Source of the DNA: Prorocentrum cordatum
Taxonomy: Eukaryota; Sar; Dinophyceae; Prorocentrales; Prorocentraceae
Reading direction: 5' to 3'
NCBI GenBank assembly: GCA_963575745.1
Contig: CAUYUJ010020675.1
Coordinates: 1 to 64,000 of the forward strand
DNA: 64,000 nucleotides
Shown: positions 17,901-27,309 of the stretch, in pieces
Position numbering within the stretch: position 1 is the stretch's first letter
Layout of the letters: the number at the start of each line of letters is the position of its first letter
The notes under the pieces: generated by a model
What the model saw: the letters and a program-made list of their open reading frames with translations, nothing else
What the model was told of the DNA's origin: nothing
Database searches by the model: none
Position numbers and translations under genes: made by a program

Positions 17901-19218
17901 AATCCATGAGGAACATAGTCGGGTGGATGAGGACGCACTCAGTCAGGGCATTCTTTATCATGAGCCACGAGATCCTGATATTTTTGGTGGTTCGCAGCGT
18001 TTCTTGGAGTTATCGGTTCCCTCGCCTACCCCGAATGCCAGACAGCTCAACAGTTCGTGTAGGAGAAAGGCACAGAGCGCATCTTCCTTGGAAAGTAGAT
18101 CAGTTCGCAGACGTATATCGGAGAACACGGCATATGAGCATCACGATTCACAACATGTACATGAGCCTGTTCGTAAGCGGGTACGCCATACCTATGCACG
18201 GGAGGAGGAAGGAGGATTGCCCACTGCCAGTATGCAGAGCGCCTTGACGATGATGCACGCGTCGGGGGAGTGGACTGAGCAGCGTGACGTACATGTTAGA
18301 GCTCTCCCTGGGGGCCGAAGGTTTACTAGAGCCTGTCGTCATCGAGTCTTGACGGGACTCAGGCCTTGGTTCGAGGTCTTCGAGCACACGCGCGGGGTTC
18401 ATTGGGATCGCACGATGGTCTGGAATGAAACTGGCTGGCGTTCTTTCCTGGTGGGTACCCTGGCCGCCCTGGACTTGGATGATCTTCTCGAGTTCTGCCT
18501 TCTTCGGGATCCCTTCACGGGTGAGTTCAAGCAGGAGGAGGAGGGGGAGGAGAAGTCTGAGGAGCAGCAACGACGGGAAAATGAACGGGTGGCGAAACGA
18601 CTGGCCGCGATAAATGATGATGAAACCACTTGGCGTGGGGAAGGGGGTGGATATGGCTTGGAGCTCCGTGGGGATAGCCAGTGTGTTGTGCGCTGGCTTA
18701 ATGGAAGATATCGCTGTCATAATGAAGTATACCGCCGCACGATCAAGGGTATGCAGAACCGCCTCCACAGAATGAGTGAGGACCATCATCTTGTCACGGC
18801 TGAAGTGGGAAGGGATATGTGGAAATGGGTGTATAGGGAGGGCAACGATGAGGCGGACTATGAGACACATCTTGCACGTGAGGGTAAAGTAACTTCTGAT
18901 GTTCGTTGGAATCATAACACTCTTTATCATATTAGATCGGGTCATTATATTGTTCGTGCACTTAGAGGAGCTTTTGACGGTGGGCGGTGTGAGCGTGGCA
19001 CCTCGTGTGGCTGGGTTATTGATGTTTATCTTGTTCCCTCTCTTCCTCCTCACCAGCTTCCCCCTGGACTTGTGCAGGGTGGATGGCACCCTGGAGTTGG
19101 CCGCAGAGGTTTCATGATCCCTAGCCATTGCACGATCACACAGGCTGAGTTGGCAGCTGCACATTCTCTTCTCAATGGCATTGCCGAGATGTGTATACAC
19201 GTACAACTTGGCAGGTGA
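14950..19218 (+). CDS. LINE-C ORF2: endonuclease, RT, permuted RNase H
   Basis: The frame opens directly after the ORF1 TGA. The endonuclease strand WNVRR begins only 8 codons later, upstream of the first ATG (15013), so a start at that ATG would clip the domain. Endonuclease landmarks: VQESQF, SADANVEV and FSDHK. Using codon 14989 as residue 1, RT motif A DIEKAFD has Asp639 and the catalytic box WADN has Asp746-Asn747; motif B is RTGS-x-E-x-P. A ~90-residue unrecognised block (MMHASGEW start) and an acidic Glu/Lys-rich helix precede the RNase H: Asp1229 (GDSQ), Asp1290 (DEAD), Asp1330 (FDGG) and Glu1387 (AEL), in permuted order. The frame is intact and the copy looks potentially active. The long minus-strand ORF at 18148-19206 is its shadow. 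Confidence 0.9.
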   Translation, partial: RCPASVGGWNVRRLGRYTSECMNHIAELKISIVGVQESQFLHDLDLADAGWDIHRSADEGENVGRRAAILCRGVWRHLLIDVVCGRRWVIAIFRKLIFVSVYLPHKESERGAQGEARRSPEGFLASFKLYTDVLSDLVAHVSAAKKRFHIEEVVISADANVEVFPHHRINGVEVTGEAVKGPIRKRGRSSGGDESRANRMREMYSGAFLKTMGALKLQLANTFGTRQPTWRHNSSTYEHVYDYLAVPASWMTPEVTCSWVVPSQVPRSEATERTFSDHKLLCADMPAQHAQLRYRRRPQLKTWKLQPGFELQQTAGLERAICQPELVNQIHTDVGFEVMTQSILEGASETLDISRSRGQPVSDYPRYSEEDLLIKEEFFKVRKRWRVARYGGANVGQEEYERVQEEYKGTARRWRRVRKRHDRACELYRIRDGVRRRPVITHMYVDGVLTRDQEKWIEGLRRHGLLRYSSDPHRQDTNACLDELKNQCKALRDSGEPHRNPINMGLLLEARSRLREGRATGADGVTSSVLKALPWEALRHILTLFRLLYDQKHVSPKSWREILVCLMPKNPKARDFEETRALSLLSHFGKWYSSCLCVLLEHRVRQAAPPGCNLYGFIAGHKCYEVTAPLKRLAQHGVVWGKEESLYLASADIEKAFDNFTVRCAAEALLFHHVHPALVYAVFESYACNTAEISFQQCSTTISWDTCIRTGSLEAPLLFVAQTLRMLAPVTAGWRQSGYGVRLTDEASNLLVNHWLWADNILLAAASRRELTHMLEDLTGVLHRFGLNWKASSMEFLACGVQGPLQDIRLPVPGLLPAEMGRKRSRGASQSAAGPSEEMIVRQVERMEVLGTLLDVRFQDHDDIKHRLEKARRVFMSEISFYSSPVVPLRCKFQRYDSRVRSCFLYGLEGTTLDSSSLQQIHAAEGNFLSTMRRLKKKITESWGEYWGRRIKGGRRLLKWARKPSMVQLALHRQWLFAKHVVSTIHEEHSRVDEDALSQGILYHEPRDPDIFGGSQRFLELSVPSPTPNARQLNSSCRRKAQSASSLESRSVRRRISENTAYEHHDSQHVHEPVRKRVRHTYAREEEGGLPTASMQSALTMMHASGEWTEQRDVHVRALPGGRRFTRACRHRVLTGLRPWFEVFEHTRGVHWDRTMVWNETGWRSFLVGTLAALDLDDLLEFCLLRDPFTGEFKQEEEGEEKSEEQQRRENERVAKRLAAINDDETTWRGEGGGYGLELRGDSQCVVRWLNGRYRCHNEVYRRTIKGMQNRLHRMSEDHHLVTAEVGRDMWKWVYREGNDEADYETHLAREGKVTSDVRWNHNTLYHIRSGHYIVRALRGAFDGGRCERGTSCGWVIDVYLVPSLPPHQLPPGLVQGGWHPGVGRRGFMIPSHCTITQAELAAAHSLLNGIAEMCIHVQLGR

Positions 19219-19448
19219 CTGTTTGTGTATAATATCTGCATAGCTCCGCTGTTGTAAGATACATGCTTAGCCCCACTGTTTCTTGATGTGTGTATATTCC
19301 TGTGCAGCTACGCTGTTGTATCATATATGCACAGCTACGCTGACTTGTATATCGCACAGCTCCGCTGTTAGTGCTTAGGTTGCCTGTAGGTAATCCTACC
19401 GCTGGCCCTGCCCCCTAAGGGGGCTCGAATCGGGCCCCGCAGACCGCA
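19219..19448 (+). other. LINE-C 3' UTR with short repeats and stem
   Basis: Four imperfect repeats of CAGCTACGCTGTTGTAT-like sequence (about 19235-19375) each form a small stem. A C-run/G-run stem (CCCCCTAAGGGGG, near 19410-19424) and a GGGG-CTCGAATCG-CCCC region follow. The 3' ends of related elements are bound by their RT; that role is an inference here. Confidence 0.5.
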
Positions 19449-19458
19449 GACCAGATTG

Positions 19459-20810
19459 ACGGTTCACCGCCGGCGCCAGTTTTGTTCTCGAAATTTGAGC
19501 ATTCGTTAGAGCTCTAGTAATTTTTCCCGTGATATTCGATCTTATTCCCGCTCGCCATCTTGATCTCAGCTCGATCGGATAACTTTGAAGGCCAAAAAGC
19601 AGGCAGGCGGGAACGGCCGTTTCGAGTCATCTTGATACGCGCTGTCGGTATTTTCTACTTACCTCGAGCTGTAGGGCAGCTACAGTGCTGGTAAGCACAG
19701 CTATCGCACTCAGAATCATCAGGCGCACTCGCCTGTTGAATCGACAGGTCAGAACTCGGCCTGCTAGCCGAGCTAGGTCCGCAAACCTATTCGTATTATT
19801 CGAGGCATCTTGATACGCGCTGTCGGTATTTTCTACTTACCTCGAGCTGTAGGGCAGCTACAGTGCTGGTAAGCACAGCTATCGCACTCAGAATCATGAG
19901 GCGCGCTCGCCTGTTGAATCGATAGGTCAGAACTCGGCCTGCTAGCCGAGCTAGGTGCGCAAACCTATTTGTATTATTCGAGTCCACTTGATACGCGTGG
20001 TGGTTATTTTGTACTCAATTCGAGCTGCAGGGCAGCTACAGAGCTGGCAAGCATATCGATCGCATTGATAATCATCAGGCGCGTTCGCCTCTTCACTCCA
20101 GAGGTCTGAACTCGGTCTGCTAGCCGAGCTATGTCTGCAAATCTATTCGTATTATTCGAGTCGTCTTGACAAACGTTCTCGGTTTTCTGTACTTCACTTC
20201 ACTAGCTGTAGGGCAGCTACAGAGCCTATAGTCACATAAATCGATTGAGAATTATCGGGCGCGTTTGTCTGTTGTATCGAGAGCCCTGAACTCGGCCTGC
20301 TGCCCGAGCTAGGTTCGCGAAACTATTCGTATTGTCCGAATCATCGTGAAAAATGCTCTCAATTGTCTGCACTCAACTCGTGCTGGGGGAGGGCTACAGT
20401 GCTGCGGGTCATAGAAATCGATTTGCACACATCAGACGCGTTCGTTGGTCGATTCGAGAGCTCAGAACTTGGTCTGCTGCTCGAAACAGGTCCGCGAAAC
20501 CTGAGAGATGCTTTCGGTGTTTTGCACTTTTCTCGGGCTGTAGGGGGGCTGTGGGCTGGTAATCACATGAGTCGATTCGCAGACATAAGACGCGTCCGCC
20601 TGTCGCATTGAGAGGTCTGAACTCGGTCTGATACTCGAACTGGGTTGCGAAACTGTTTGTTCTTTCGTTAGAGTCATCTTGAGAGGTCTGAAATCGCTTG
20701 GGCTGAACACTAGCTGTTCTCTGGATTTTTTCCCACACTATATACTGTCAGGAAGCTCTACGAGTCCCCCGGCGGTAAGAAAGGTTGACGGTTTACCGCC
20801 GGCGCCCAGT
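19459..20810 (+). repeat. Hairpin right half and HLE-I segment
   Basis: The right half of LINE-C's target hairpin ends at 19480. From TTTGTTCTCGAAATTTG an HLE-I continues through leader and about six monomers, then the internal inverted repeat and the hairpin at 20766-20810 (arms CCGGCGGTAA/TTACCGCCGG, loop starting GAAAGG). The left part of this copy was not identified. No gene is seen. Confidence 0.7.
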
Positions 20811-21080
20811 ATTTGACAATTCATTTTGAGAAAGCAGATTTTTCGCACCTATAAATAAATATGAGGGCCTCTCTGTCTTAGTATGAGCTCTGTAGGCGCA
20901 CTTCTACTATCAAAACACTTGGAGGATCCATCTTCATGTCGAGACGAAAGAAGAATTTTCTTTTTTTCGAGAAATGCTTCCAGAAGCTCTCTCTTTCGAC
21001 TCCGGGCACTCTTATGCGTGAAATGAGCTCTACGAGGTTCCCGGCGGTGACCAGGTTGACGGTTCACCGCCGGCGCCAGT
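20811..21080 (+). repeat. HLE-II 3' segment
   Basis: HLE-II interior from ATTTGACAATTCATTTTG leads to GAGCTCTACGAGGT and a hairpin at 21040-21080 with arms CCGGCGGTGA and TCACCGCCGG. This is a clean example of the second stem version. Confidence 0.75.
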
Positions 21081-22122
21081 TCCGGCGCGCTCCAGAGCTA
21101 GTTGGCTCGAAAAATTTCGACTGAACTTTTCACAACTTTTGGTCGGTTGAAAATTTTGTTCTCGAAATTGAACAATTCGTTTGAGCTCTAGTATTTTTTC
21201 CCGTGATATTCGATCTTATTCCCGCTTGCCATCTTGATCTCAGCTCGATCGGGTGAATATTACTATCGAAAAGCACTGTGGCGGGATCGGCCGTTTCGAG
21301 TCATCTTGATACGCGCTGTCGGTTTTATCAAGATAACTCGAGCTCAGGACAGCTACAGAGCTGGTAAGCACAGCGAATCGATCCAGCATGATTAGGCGCG
21401 TTCGCCTGTTGAATCCAGAGGTCTGAACTCGGCCTGCTAGCCGAGCTAGGTCCGCAAATCTATCGTATTATTCGAGTTACGTAGCAGACACTCTCGGTTT
21501 GCTGTACTTAACTCGAGCTGTAGGGCAGTTACAGAGCTCATAGTCACAGAAATCGATTGAAAATCATCAGACGCGTTCGTCTGTTCGAGAGCTCTGAACT
21601 CGGCCTGCTGCCCGAGCCAGGTTCGCGAAACTATTTGTATTGTTCGAGTCATCTTGAGAAGTGCTCTCGGTTTTCTGCACTTAACTCTTGTGGGGGAGAG
21701 CTACAGTGCTGCTGGTCACAGAAATCGAATTTGAGACATCAGACGCGTCTGTCTGTCGAACTAAAGCTGGGAACTCGTCTGCTGCCCGAACTATGTCTGC
21801 GAAACTATTGTATTATTCAAGTTATCCTGATAGCTGCTGTCGGCGTTCTGCACTTAACTCGGGCTGTAGGGGGGCTCCAGGGCTGGTAATCACAGGAGTC
21901 GATTCACAGACATCAGACGCGTCGGCCTGTCGCATTCAGAGGTCTGAACTCGGTTTGACACTCGAGCTGGGTTCCAATTTTTTTTGCCAGAGTCATCTTG
22001 AGAGGTCTGATTTCTTGGGTTGAAATTCTGTGGTTTTTTGTTTCCACATTATATATTGTCAGGAAGCTCTACGAGTCCCCCCGGCGGTAACCAAGGTTGA
22101 CGGTTTACCGCCGGCGCCCAGT
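21081..22122 (+). repeat. HLE-I segment
   Basis: It starts at TCCGGCGCGCTCC (continuing ...GAGTAAT in intact copies) and runs through leader and about four monomers to the hairpin at 22077-22122. The 5' terminal repeat is not adjacent, so the left part lies elsewhere or is lost. Confidence 0.7.
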
Positions 22123-23113
22123 TGGCTCGAAAAAAAAGAACTGAACTTTTCACAACTTTTGGTCGGTTGAAAATTTTGTTCTCGAAATTCAACAATTCGT
22201 TTGTGCTCTAGTATTTTTTCCCGTGATATTCGATCTTTTTCCCGCTTGCCATCTTGATCTCAGCTCGATCGGGTATCTTTTACTGTCAAAAAGCACACTG
22301 GCGGGATCGGCCGTTTCGAGTCATCTTGATACGCGTTGTCGGTATTTTGTACTTAACTCGAGCTGTAGGACAGCTACAGAGCTGGTAAGCACAGCTAATC
22401 GATGTAGAATGATTAGGTGCGTTCGCCTGTTGAATCCAGAGCTCTGAACTCGGTTTGCTAGCCGAGCTAGGTCCGCAAACCTATTCGTATTATTCAAGTC
22501 ATCTTGATTCGCACTGTCGGTATTCTGAACTTAACTCGAGATATAGGACAGCTACAGAGCTGGTAAGCACGCCTCATCGACTCAGAATCATCAGGCGCGT
22601 TCGGCTGTTCCAACCAGAGGTCTGAACTCGGTCTGCTAGCCGAGCCAGGTCCGCAAACCTATTCGTATTATTCGAATCATCTTGATAGGCGCTCTCGGTT
22701 TCCTGTACTTAACTCGAGCTATAGGACAGCTACAGGGCTGATAGTTACAGAAACCGATTCAGAATCATCAGTCGCGTTTGTCTGTCGAATCCAGAGCTCT
22801 GAACTCGGTCTGCTGCGCGATCCAGAATCACGAAACTGTTCGTATTCTTCCAGTCATCTTGAGAGCTACTGTCGGCGTTCTGCACTTAACTCGGGCTGTA
22901 GGGAGGCTGCAGGGCGGGAAATCACAGGAATCGATTCGGAGACATTAGACGCGTCCGTCTGTCGCATTCAGAGGTCTGAACTCGGTCTGATACTCGAGTT
23001 GGGCTGAACAACTATTCGTTCTCTGCAATTTTTTTCGACATTATATGTTGTCAGGAAGCTCTACGAGTCCCCCGGCGGTAACAAAGGTTGACGGTTTACC
23101 GCCGGCGCCCAGT
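22123..23113 (+). repeat. HLE-I segment
   Basis: It starts at TGGCTCGAAAAAAAAGAAC, matching the leader variant at 980-1020, and runs to the hairpin at 23069-23113. Intact copies read GCTAGT-TGGC, so this resumes an interrupted copy. Confidence 0.7.
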
Positions 23114-23472
23114 TCCGGCGCGGGGTGGAGCTAGTTGGCCGACTCGGCCAGGACGGACAAAGTGGTAACTTTTGGGTGGTTTTGCGATTTTTTGAAAGAT
23201 ATTTGACCATTTATTTTGAGAAAGCAGATTTTTCGCACCTGTAAACGACTATGAGGGCTTCTCTGTCTTAGTATGAGCTCCGTAGGCGCTCTTTCACTAT
23301 GAAAACACTTGGAGCAACCATCTTCATCTCGACACGAAAAAATCATTTTTTCCCCTTTTCCAGAAATGCTTCCAGAAGCTGTCTCTTTCGACTCTGAGCA
23401 CTCTCACGCGTGAAAAGAGCTCTACGAGGTTCCCGGCGATGACCAGGTTGACGGTTCACCGCCGGCGCCAGT
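23114..23472 (+). repeat. HLE-II segment
   Basis: It runs from TCCGGCGCGGGGTGGAG through the HLE-II interior to a hairpin at 23430-23472. The left arm is CCGGCGATGA, so one G-C pair is broken, while the right arm is canonical. Confidence 0.7.
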
Positions 23473-24462
23473 TGTTGGAAGCTTAAGAGTAATTCCGGCG
23501 CGCTGGAGAGCTAGTTGGCAAGAAAAATCGACGGAACTTTTGGTGACTTTTGGTCGGTTGAAAATTTTGTTCTCGAAATTCAACTATTCGTTAGAGCTCT
23601 AGTATTTGTGCCCGTGATATTTGATCTTATTTCCGCTCGCTATCTTGATCTCAGCTCGATCGGGTGAATAATTACTATCGAAAGCACTGTGGCGGGATCG
23701 GCCGTCTTGAGTCACCTTCATACGCGCTGACGGTTTTCTGAACATAACTCCAGCTGTAGAGCAGCTACAGAGCTGGTGAGCGCAGCTAATCGATGTAGAA
23801 TGATTAGGCGCGTTCGTCGTCTAATTTAGAGGTCTGAACTCGGTCTGTGAGCCGAGCTAGGTTCGCAAACTTATCCGTAGTATTCGAGTCATTTTGACAG
23901 AAACTCTCGATTTGCAGTACTTAACTCGAGCTGTATGACAGCTACAAAGCTGATATTTGTCTGTCGAATCCAGAGCCCTGAACTCGGTCAGCTGCCCGAT
24001 CTAGACTTGCGAAATTATTCGTATTGGTCGAGTCATCTTGAGAGATGCTCTCGGTTTTCTCCACTCAACTTGCGCTGAGAGCAGGCGACAGTGCTGGTTC
24101 TCACATGAATCGATTCGAAGAGATCATGCGCGTCCGTCTGTCGAATCCAAAGCTCAGAACTCGGTCTGCTGCCCGAATTAGGTCTGCGAAACTATTGTAT
24201 TGTTCGAGTCATCCTGAGAGATGCTGTCGGTTTTCTGCACTTAACTCGGGCTGTAGGGGGGCTCCAGCGCTGGTAATAACAGGAGTCGATTCGCAGACAT
24301 GAGACGCGTCCGCCTGTCGCATCCAGAGGTCAAATAATATTCACTATAAGTCAGAATGTTGGTAGGTGCTGTCGGTTTTCTCAACTTAATTAAGTCGAGC
24401 TAGGAAGCTCTACGAGTTCCCTGGCGGTAACCAAGGTTGACGGTTTACCGCCGGCGTCCAGT
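23473..24462 (+). repeat. HLE-I segment
   Basis: It runs from TGTTGGAAGCTTAAG through leader and monomers to the hairpin at about 24417-24462. Here the internal inverted repeat reads GGAAGCTCTACGAGTT, the full 16-bp complement of the HLE-I 5' end. Confidence 0.7.
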
Positions 24463-25482
24463 TGCTGGAAGCTAAGAGTAATTCCGGCGCGCTGGAGAGC
24501 TAGTTGGCAAGAAACATCTCGACGGAACTTTTGGTGACTTTTGCGGTTGAAAATTTTGTTCTCAAAATTTGACCATTCGTTAGAGCTCTAGTATTTTTTC
24601 CCGTGACATTCGATCTTATTCCCGCTCGCCATCTTGATCTCAGCTCGATCGGGTGAATATTACTATCGAAAAGCACTGTGGCGGGATCGGCTGTTTTGAG
24701 TCATCTTCATACGCGCTGACGGTTTTCTGAACATAACTCGAGCTTCAGGGCAGCTACAGAGCTGGTAAGCACAGCTAATGCATGCAGAATGATCAGGCGC
24801 GTTCGCCTGTTGAACCCAGAGGTCTGAACTCGGTCTGCTAGCCGAGCTAGGTCCGCAAACCTGTTCGTATTATTCGAGTCATCTTGACAGAAACTCTCGG
24901 TTTGCTGTACTTAACTCGAGCTGTAGGACAGCTACAGAGCTGATATTTACAGGCACCAATTCAGAATCATCAGTTGCGTTTCTCTGTCGAATCCAGAGCT
25001 CTGAACTCGGTCTGCTGCCCGATCTAGAATCGCGAAACTATTCGTATCGTTCGAGTCGCTTGCGAGATGCTGTCGGTTATCTGGACTTAACTCGGGCTGT
25101 AGGGGGGCTGCATGGCTGGTAATCACTGGAGTCGATTTGAAGACATCAGGCGCGTGCGCCTGTTGAATAGAGAGCTCTGAACTCTGTCTGCTGCCCGAAC
25201 TAGGTCCGCGAAACTATTCCTATTGTTCGAGTCATCCTGAGAGGTGCTGTCGGTTTTCTGCACTTAACTCGGGCTGTAGGGGGGGGCTGCAGGCTGGTAA
25301 TGACAGGAGATGATTCGCAGACATCAGACGCGTCCGTCTGTCGCATTCAGAGGTCAAAAACTATTCACTATAAGTCAGATTGTTGGTAAGTGCTGTCTGT
25401 TTTCTCAACTTAAGCCGAGTTAGGAAGCTCTACGAGTCTCCCGGCGGTAACCAAGGTTGACGGTTTACCGCCGGCGCCCAGT
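24463..25482 (+). repeat. HLE-I segment
   Basis: It runs from TGCTGGAAGCTAAG through about five monomers to the hairpin at 25437-25482 (loop CCAAGGTTGACGG). No gene is seen. Confidence 0.7.
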
Positions 25483-25803
25483 ATCAAACGAGAGGGCTTC
25501 TGGAAGCATTTCTCGGAAAAGAGAAAACATGATTTTTTTTCATGTCGACATAGAGTTGGTTTCGCCAAGTGTTTTGATAGTAAAAGTGCATGTAGAGAGC
25601 TCATATTAAGACGCTAGGGCTCTCATAATCGTTTACAGGTGCGAAAAATCTGCTTTCTCAAAATAAATGGTCAAATATCTTTCAAAAAATTGCAAAACCA
25701 CCCAAAAATTATCACATTGTCCGTTCTGGTCGGGTGGGCCAACTAGCTCCACCCCGCGCCGGAATTCCTGTAGCTCATCGATGACGAAGAGCTCTACGAG
25801 GTA
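25483..25803 (-). repeat. Inverted HLE-II segment
   Basis: Read on the minus strand this is HLE-II from the 5' repeat ACCTCGTAGAGCTCTT (ending near 25802) through GAGCTACAGGAATTCC and the AAAGCAGATTTTTCG interior, cut off before its own hairpin. It is one of two inverted patches in the window. The minus-strand ORF 25633-26301 runs through it and is not judged to be a gene. Confidence 0.65.
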
Positions 25804-26145
25804 TAAGAAGCCGCTCGTTGGTGTTGCCCGCAAGCAGCCCATCTTCGCCGGTCCAGAATCCCCGCAGCGGTTCGTTCGACCTGGCAGCATGTCCGGGAGC
25901 GCTTCCGGCAAGCTTCCACGCGAGCCTGCACGCGTGCAGGCACGCATGGAAGCGCTTCCGGCAGTGCTTCCGCAGCGCTGCAGGGGAGCTCTCCACAGGG
26001 GCAGAAGAGCTTTGCGAGAGCGCTGCACGGCTCGCCCGGAAAGCTTTCTGGTGTGTTTGCCCCGCAGCGCTGCAGGGGAGCTTTCCAAAGGGCCAGAAGA
26101 GCTTTGCGAGAGCGCTGCGCAGCTCGCCCGGACAGCTTTACCTCG
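25804..26145. repeat. GC-rich segment with ~100-bp direct duplication
   Basis: This is unlike HLE-I or HLE-II. A unit beginning CGCAGCGCTGCAGGGGAGCT occurs twice in tandem (about 25973 and 26070), and a perfect palindrome CCTGCACGCGTGCAGG lies near 25926-25941. The left part is homologous, in opposite orientation, to 43564-43740. Overlapping ORFs in all frames reflect GC-rich sequence. The origin is unknown. Confidence 0.5.
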
Positions 26146-26875
26146 TAGAGCTCGTCGCCAAGATGAGCTAAGAGGAATTCGGGCGCAGGGTGGAGCTAGT
26201 TGGCCGACCTGATCTAAGAGACAATGTGACGACTTGGGGTCGGTTTTTCTATCTTTGTCTAAAATTTGAAAATTCGTTTTAAGAACCGGTATTTTTTCCA
26301 CCTGTAGTGGGTTGTGCCGTGTTTGCCAGTTAAATTCTCAGGTCCGTAGCTGCAATATTACTATCGAAAGACTTGAGGGAACCGTCGGCCGTTTCGAGTC
26401 ACTTGACACGCGTTGACGGTTTTCTGTACTTAACTCGCGATTTAGGACAGCTACAGAGCTGATGCTTACAGAAACCGATCCAGAATCATCAGAGGCGTTT
26501 GTGTGTCCCATCAAGAGGTCTGAACTCGGTTTCCTACTCGAGCTAGATCTGCGAACCAATTCGTATTATACGAGACATTTTGACGAGTGCTGTCGGTTTC
26601 CCTTATCTGAAGATTTAGATAAGCTACAGAGCAAGCTGATACGCATATAAACGATCCTGTATCACCGGGCGCGTATTTTTTTCCTCGTATCGAGAGGTCT
26701 AAACTCGGTCTCGCATGCGAGCTATAAAATGAAAAATGAAAGAAAACTTTTTTTTGAAGCTTTCTTCTTGCTCGAGTAAGCTTTTTTCGTGTGCTCCGAG
26801 CAGCGCCTCGCGAGAACAGAGCTCTACGAGGCTCCCGGCGGTTACCTGGTTGACGGCTTCCCGCCGGATCCCAGT
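26146..26875 (+). repeat. Chimeric HLE-II / HLE-I / HLE-II segment
   Basis: HLE-II with a 5' repeat variant starts at 26146, switches near 26385 to HLE-I (TCGGCCGTTTCGAGTCA and about two monomers), then returns to an HLE-II-like 3' end with a degenerate hairpin at 26834-26875 (left arm CCGGCGGTTA, right TTCCCGCCGG). It looks like recombination between families. Confidence 0.55.
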
Positions 26876-27308
26876 CTGGTGTACCTCGTAGAGCTCTTCG
26901 GCATCGATGAGCTAGAGGAATTCCGGCGCGGAGTGGAGCTAGTACCTCGTAGAGCTCTTCGTCATCGATGAGCTAGACGAATTCCGGCGCGAGGTGGAGC
27001 TAGTTGGCCCAGCCGGCCGAGGCGAACAATGTGCAACTTTTGGGTGGTTTTGCAAAAATTTGAAAGATATCCGACCATTTATTTTGAGAAAGCAGATTTT
27101 TCGCACCTGTAGTGGGTTAAGACGCGTCTGCCAGTAAAATTTTCAGGTCCGTAGGTGCAGTATTACTATCGAAACACTTGGAGGAACCGACGTTGGATAA
27201 AAATAGAAAAACATGATTTTTCATTTTTTTTGTTTCTCGCTCCAGAAGCTTTCTTCAAGTGTTCCGAGAGCGCTGTGTGAGAAAAGAGCTCTACGAGGGT
27301 TCCGGCGG
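26876..27308 (+). repeat. Two HLE-II 5' ends and LINE-D target arm
   Basis: An HLE-II starts at 26883 and is interrupted after GGAGCTAGT by a second HLE-II at 26944. The second runs through its interior to GAGCTCTACGAGG and the left hairpin arm TCCGGCGG ending at 27308, where LINE-D begins. Confidence 0.7.
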
Positions 27309-27309
27309 C

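Larger units (their letters stand above)
13377..19448 (+). mobile_element. LINE-C: full-length non-LTR retrotransposon
   Basis: This 6.07-kb element is flanked by identical 10-bp duplications GACCAGATTG (13367-13376 and 19449-19458). Both copies carry the same private A in place of the usual G, which is strong evidence for target duplication. It begins CTCAAGCC, carries ORF1 and ORF2 in one frame separated by a single TGA, and ends in a ~230-nt 3' UTR with stem-forming C/G runs and a short repeated tail AGACCGCAGACC rather than poly(A). Confidence 0.92.

Noticed and set aside
18148-19206. 352-codon minus-strand ORF
   Set aside because: It lies entirely antisense to the conserved RNase H end of LINE-C ORF2 and shows no recognisable motif; it is best explained as a shadow frame.
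19380-19440. tRNA-like B box (CTCGAATCG) near the LINE-C 3' end
   Set aside because: There is no A box or cloverleaf around it; it is a small stem in the 3' UTR.
25633-26301. 222-codon minus-strand ORF and overlapping plus-strand ORFs
   Set aside because: These run through inverted HLE-II and a GC-rich duplicated segment, are open in several frames and cross repeat boundaries, so no protein is supported.
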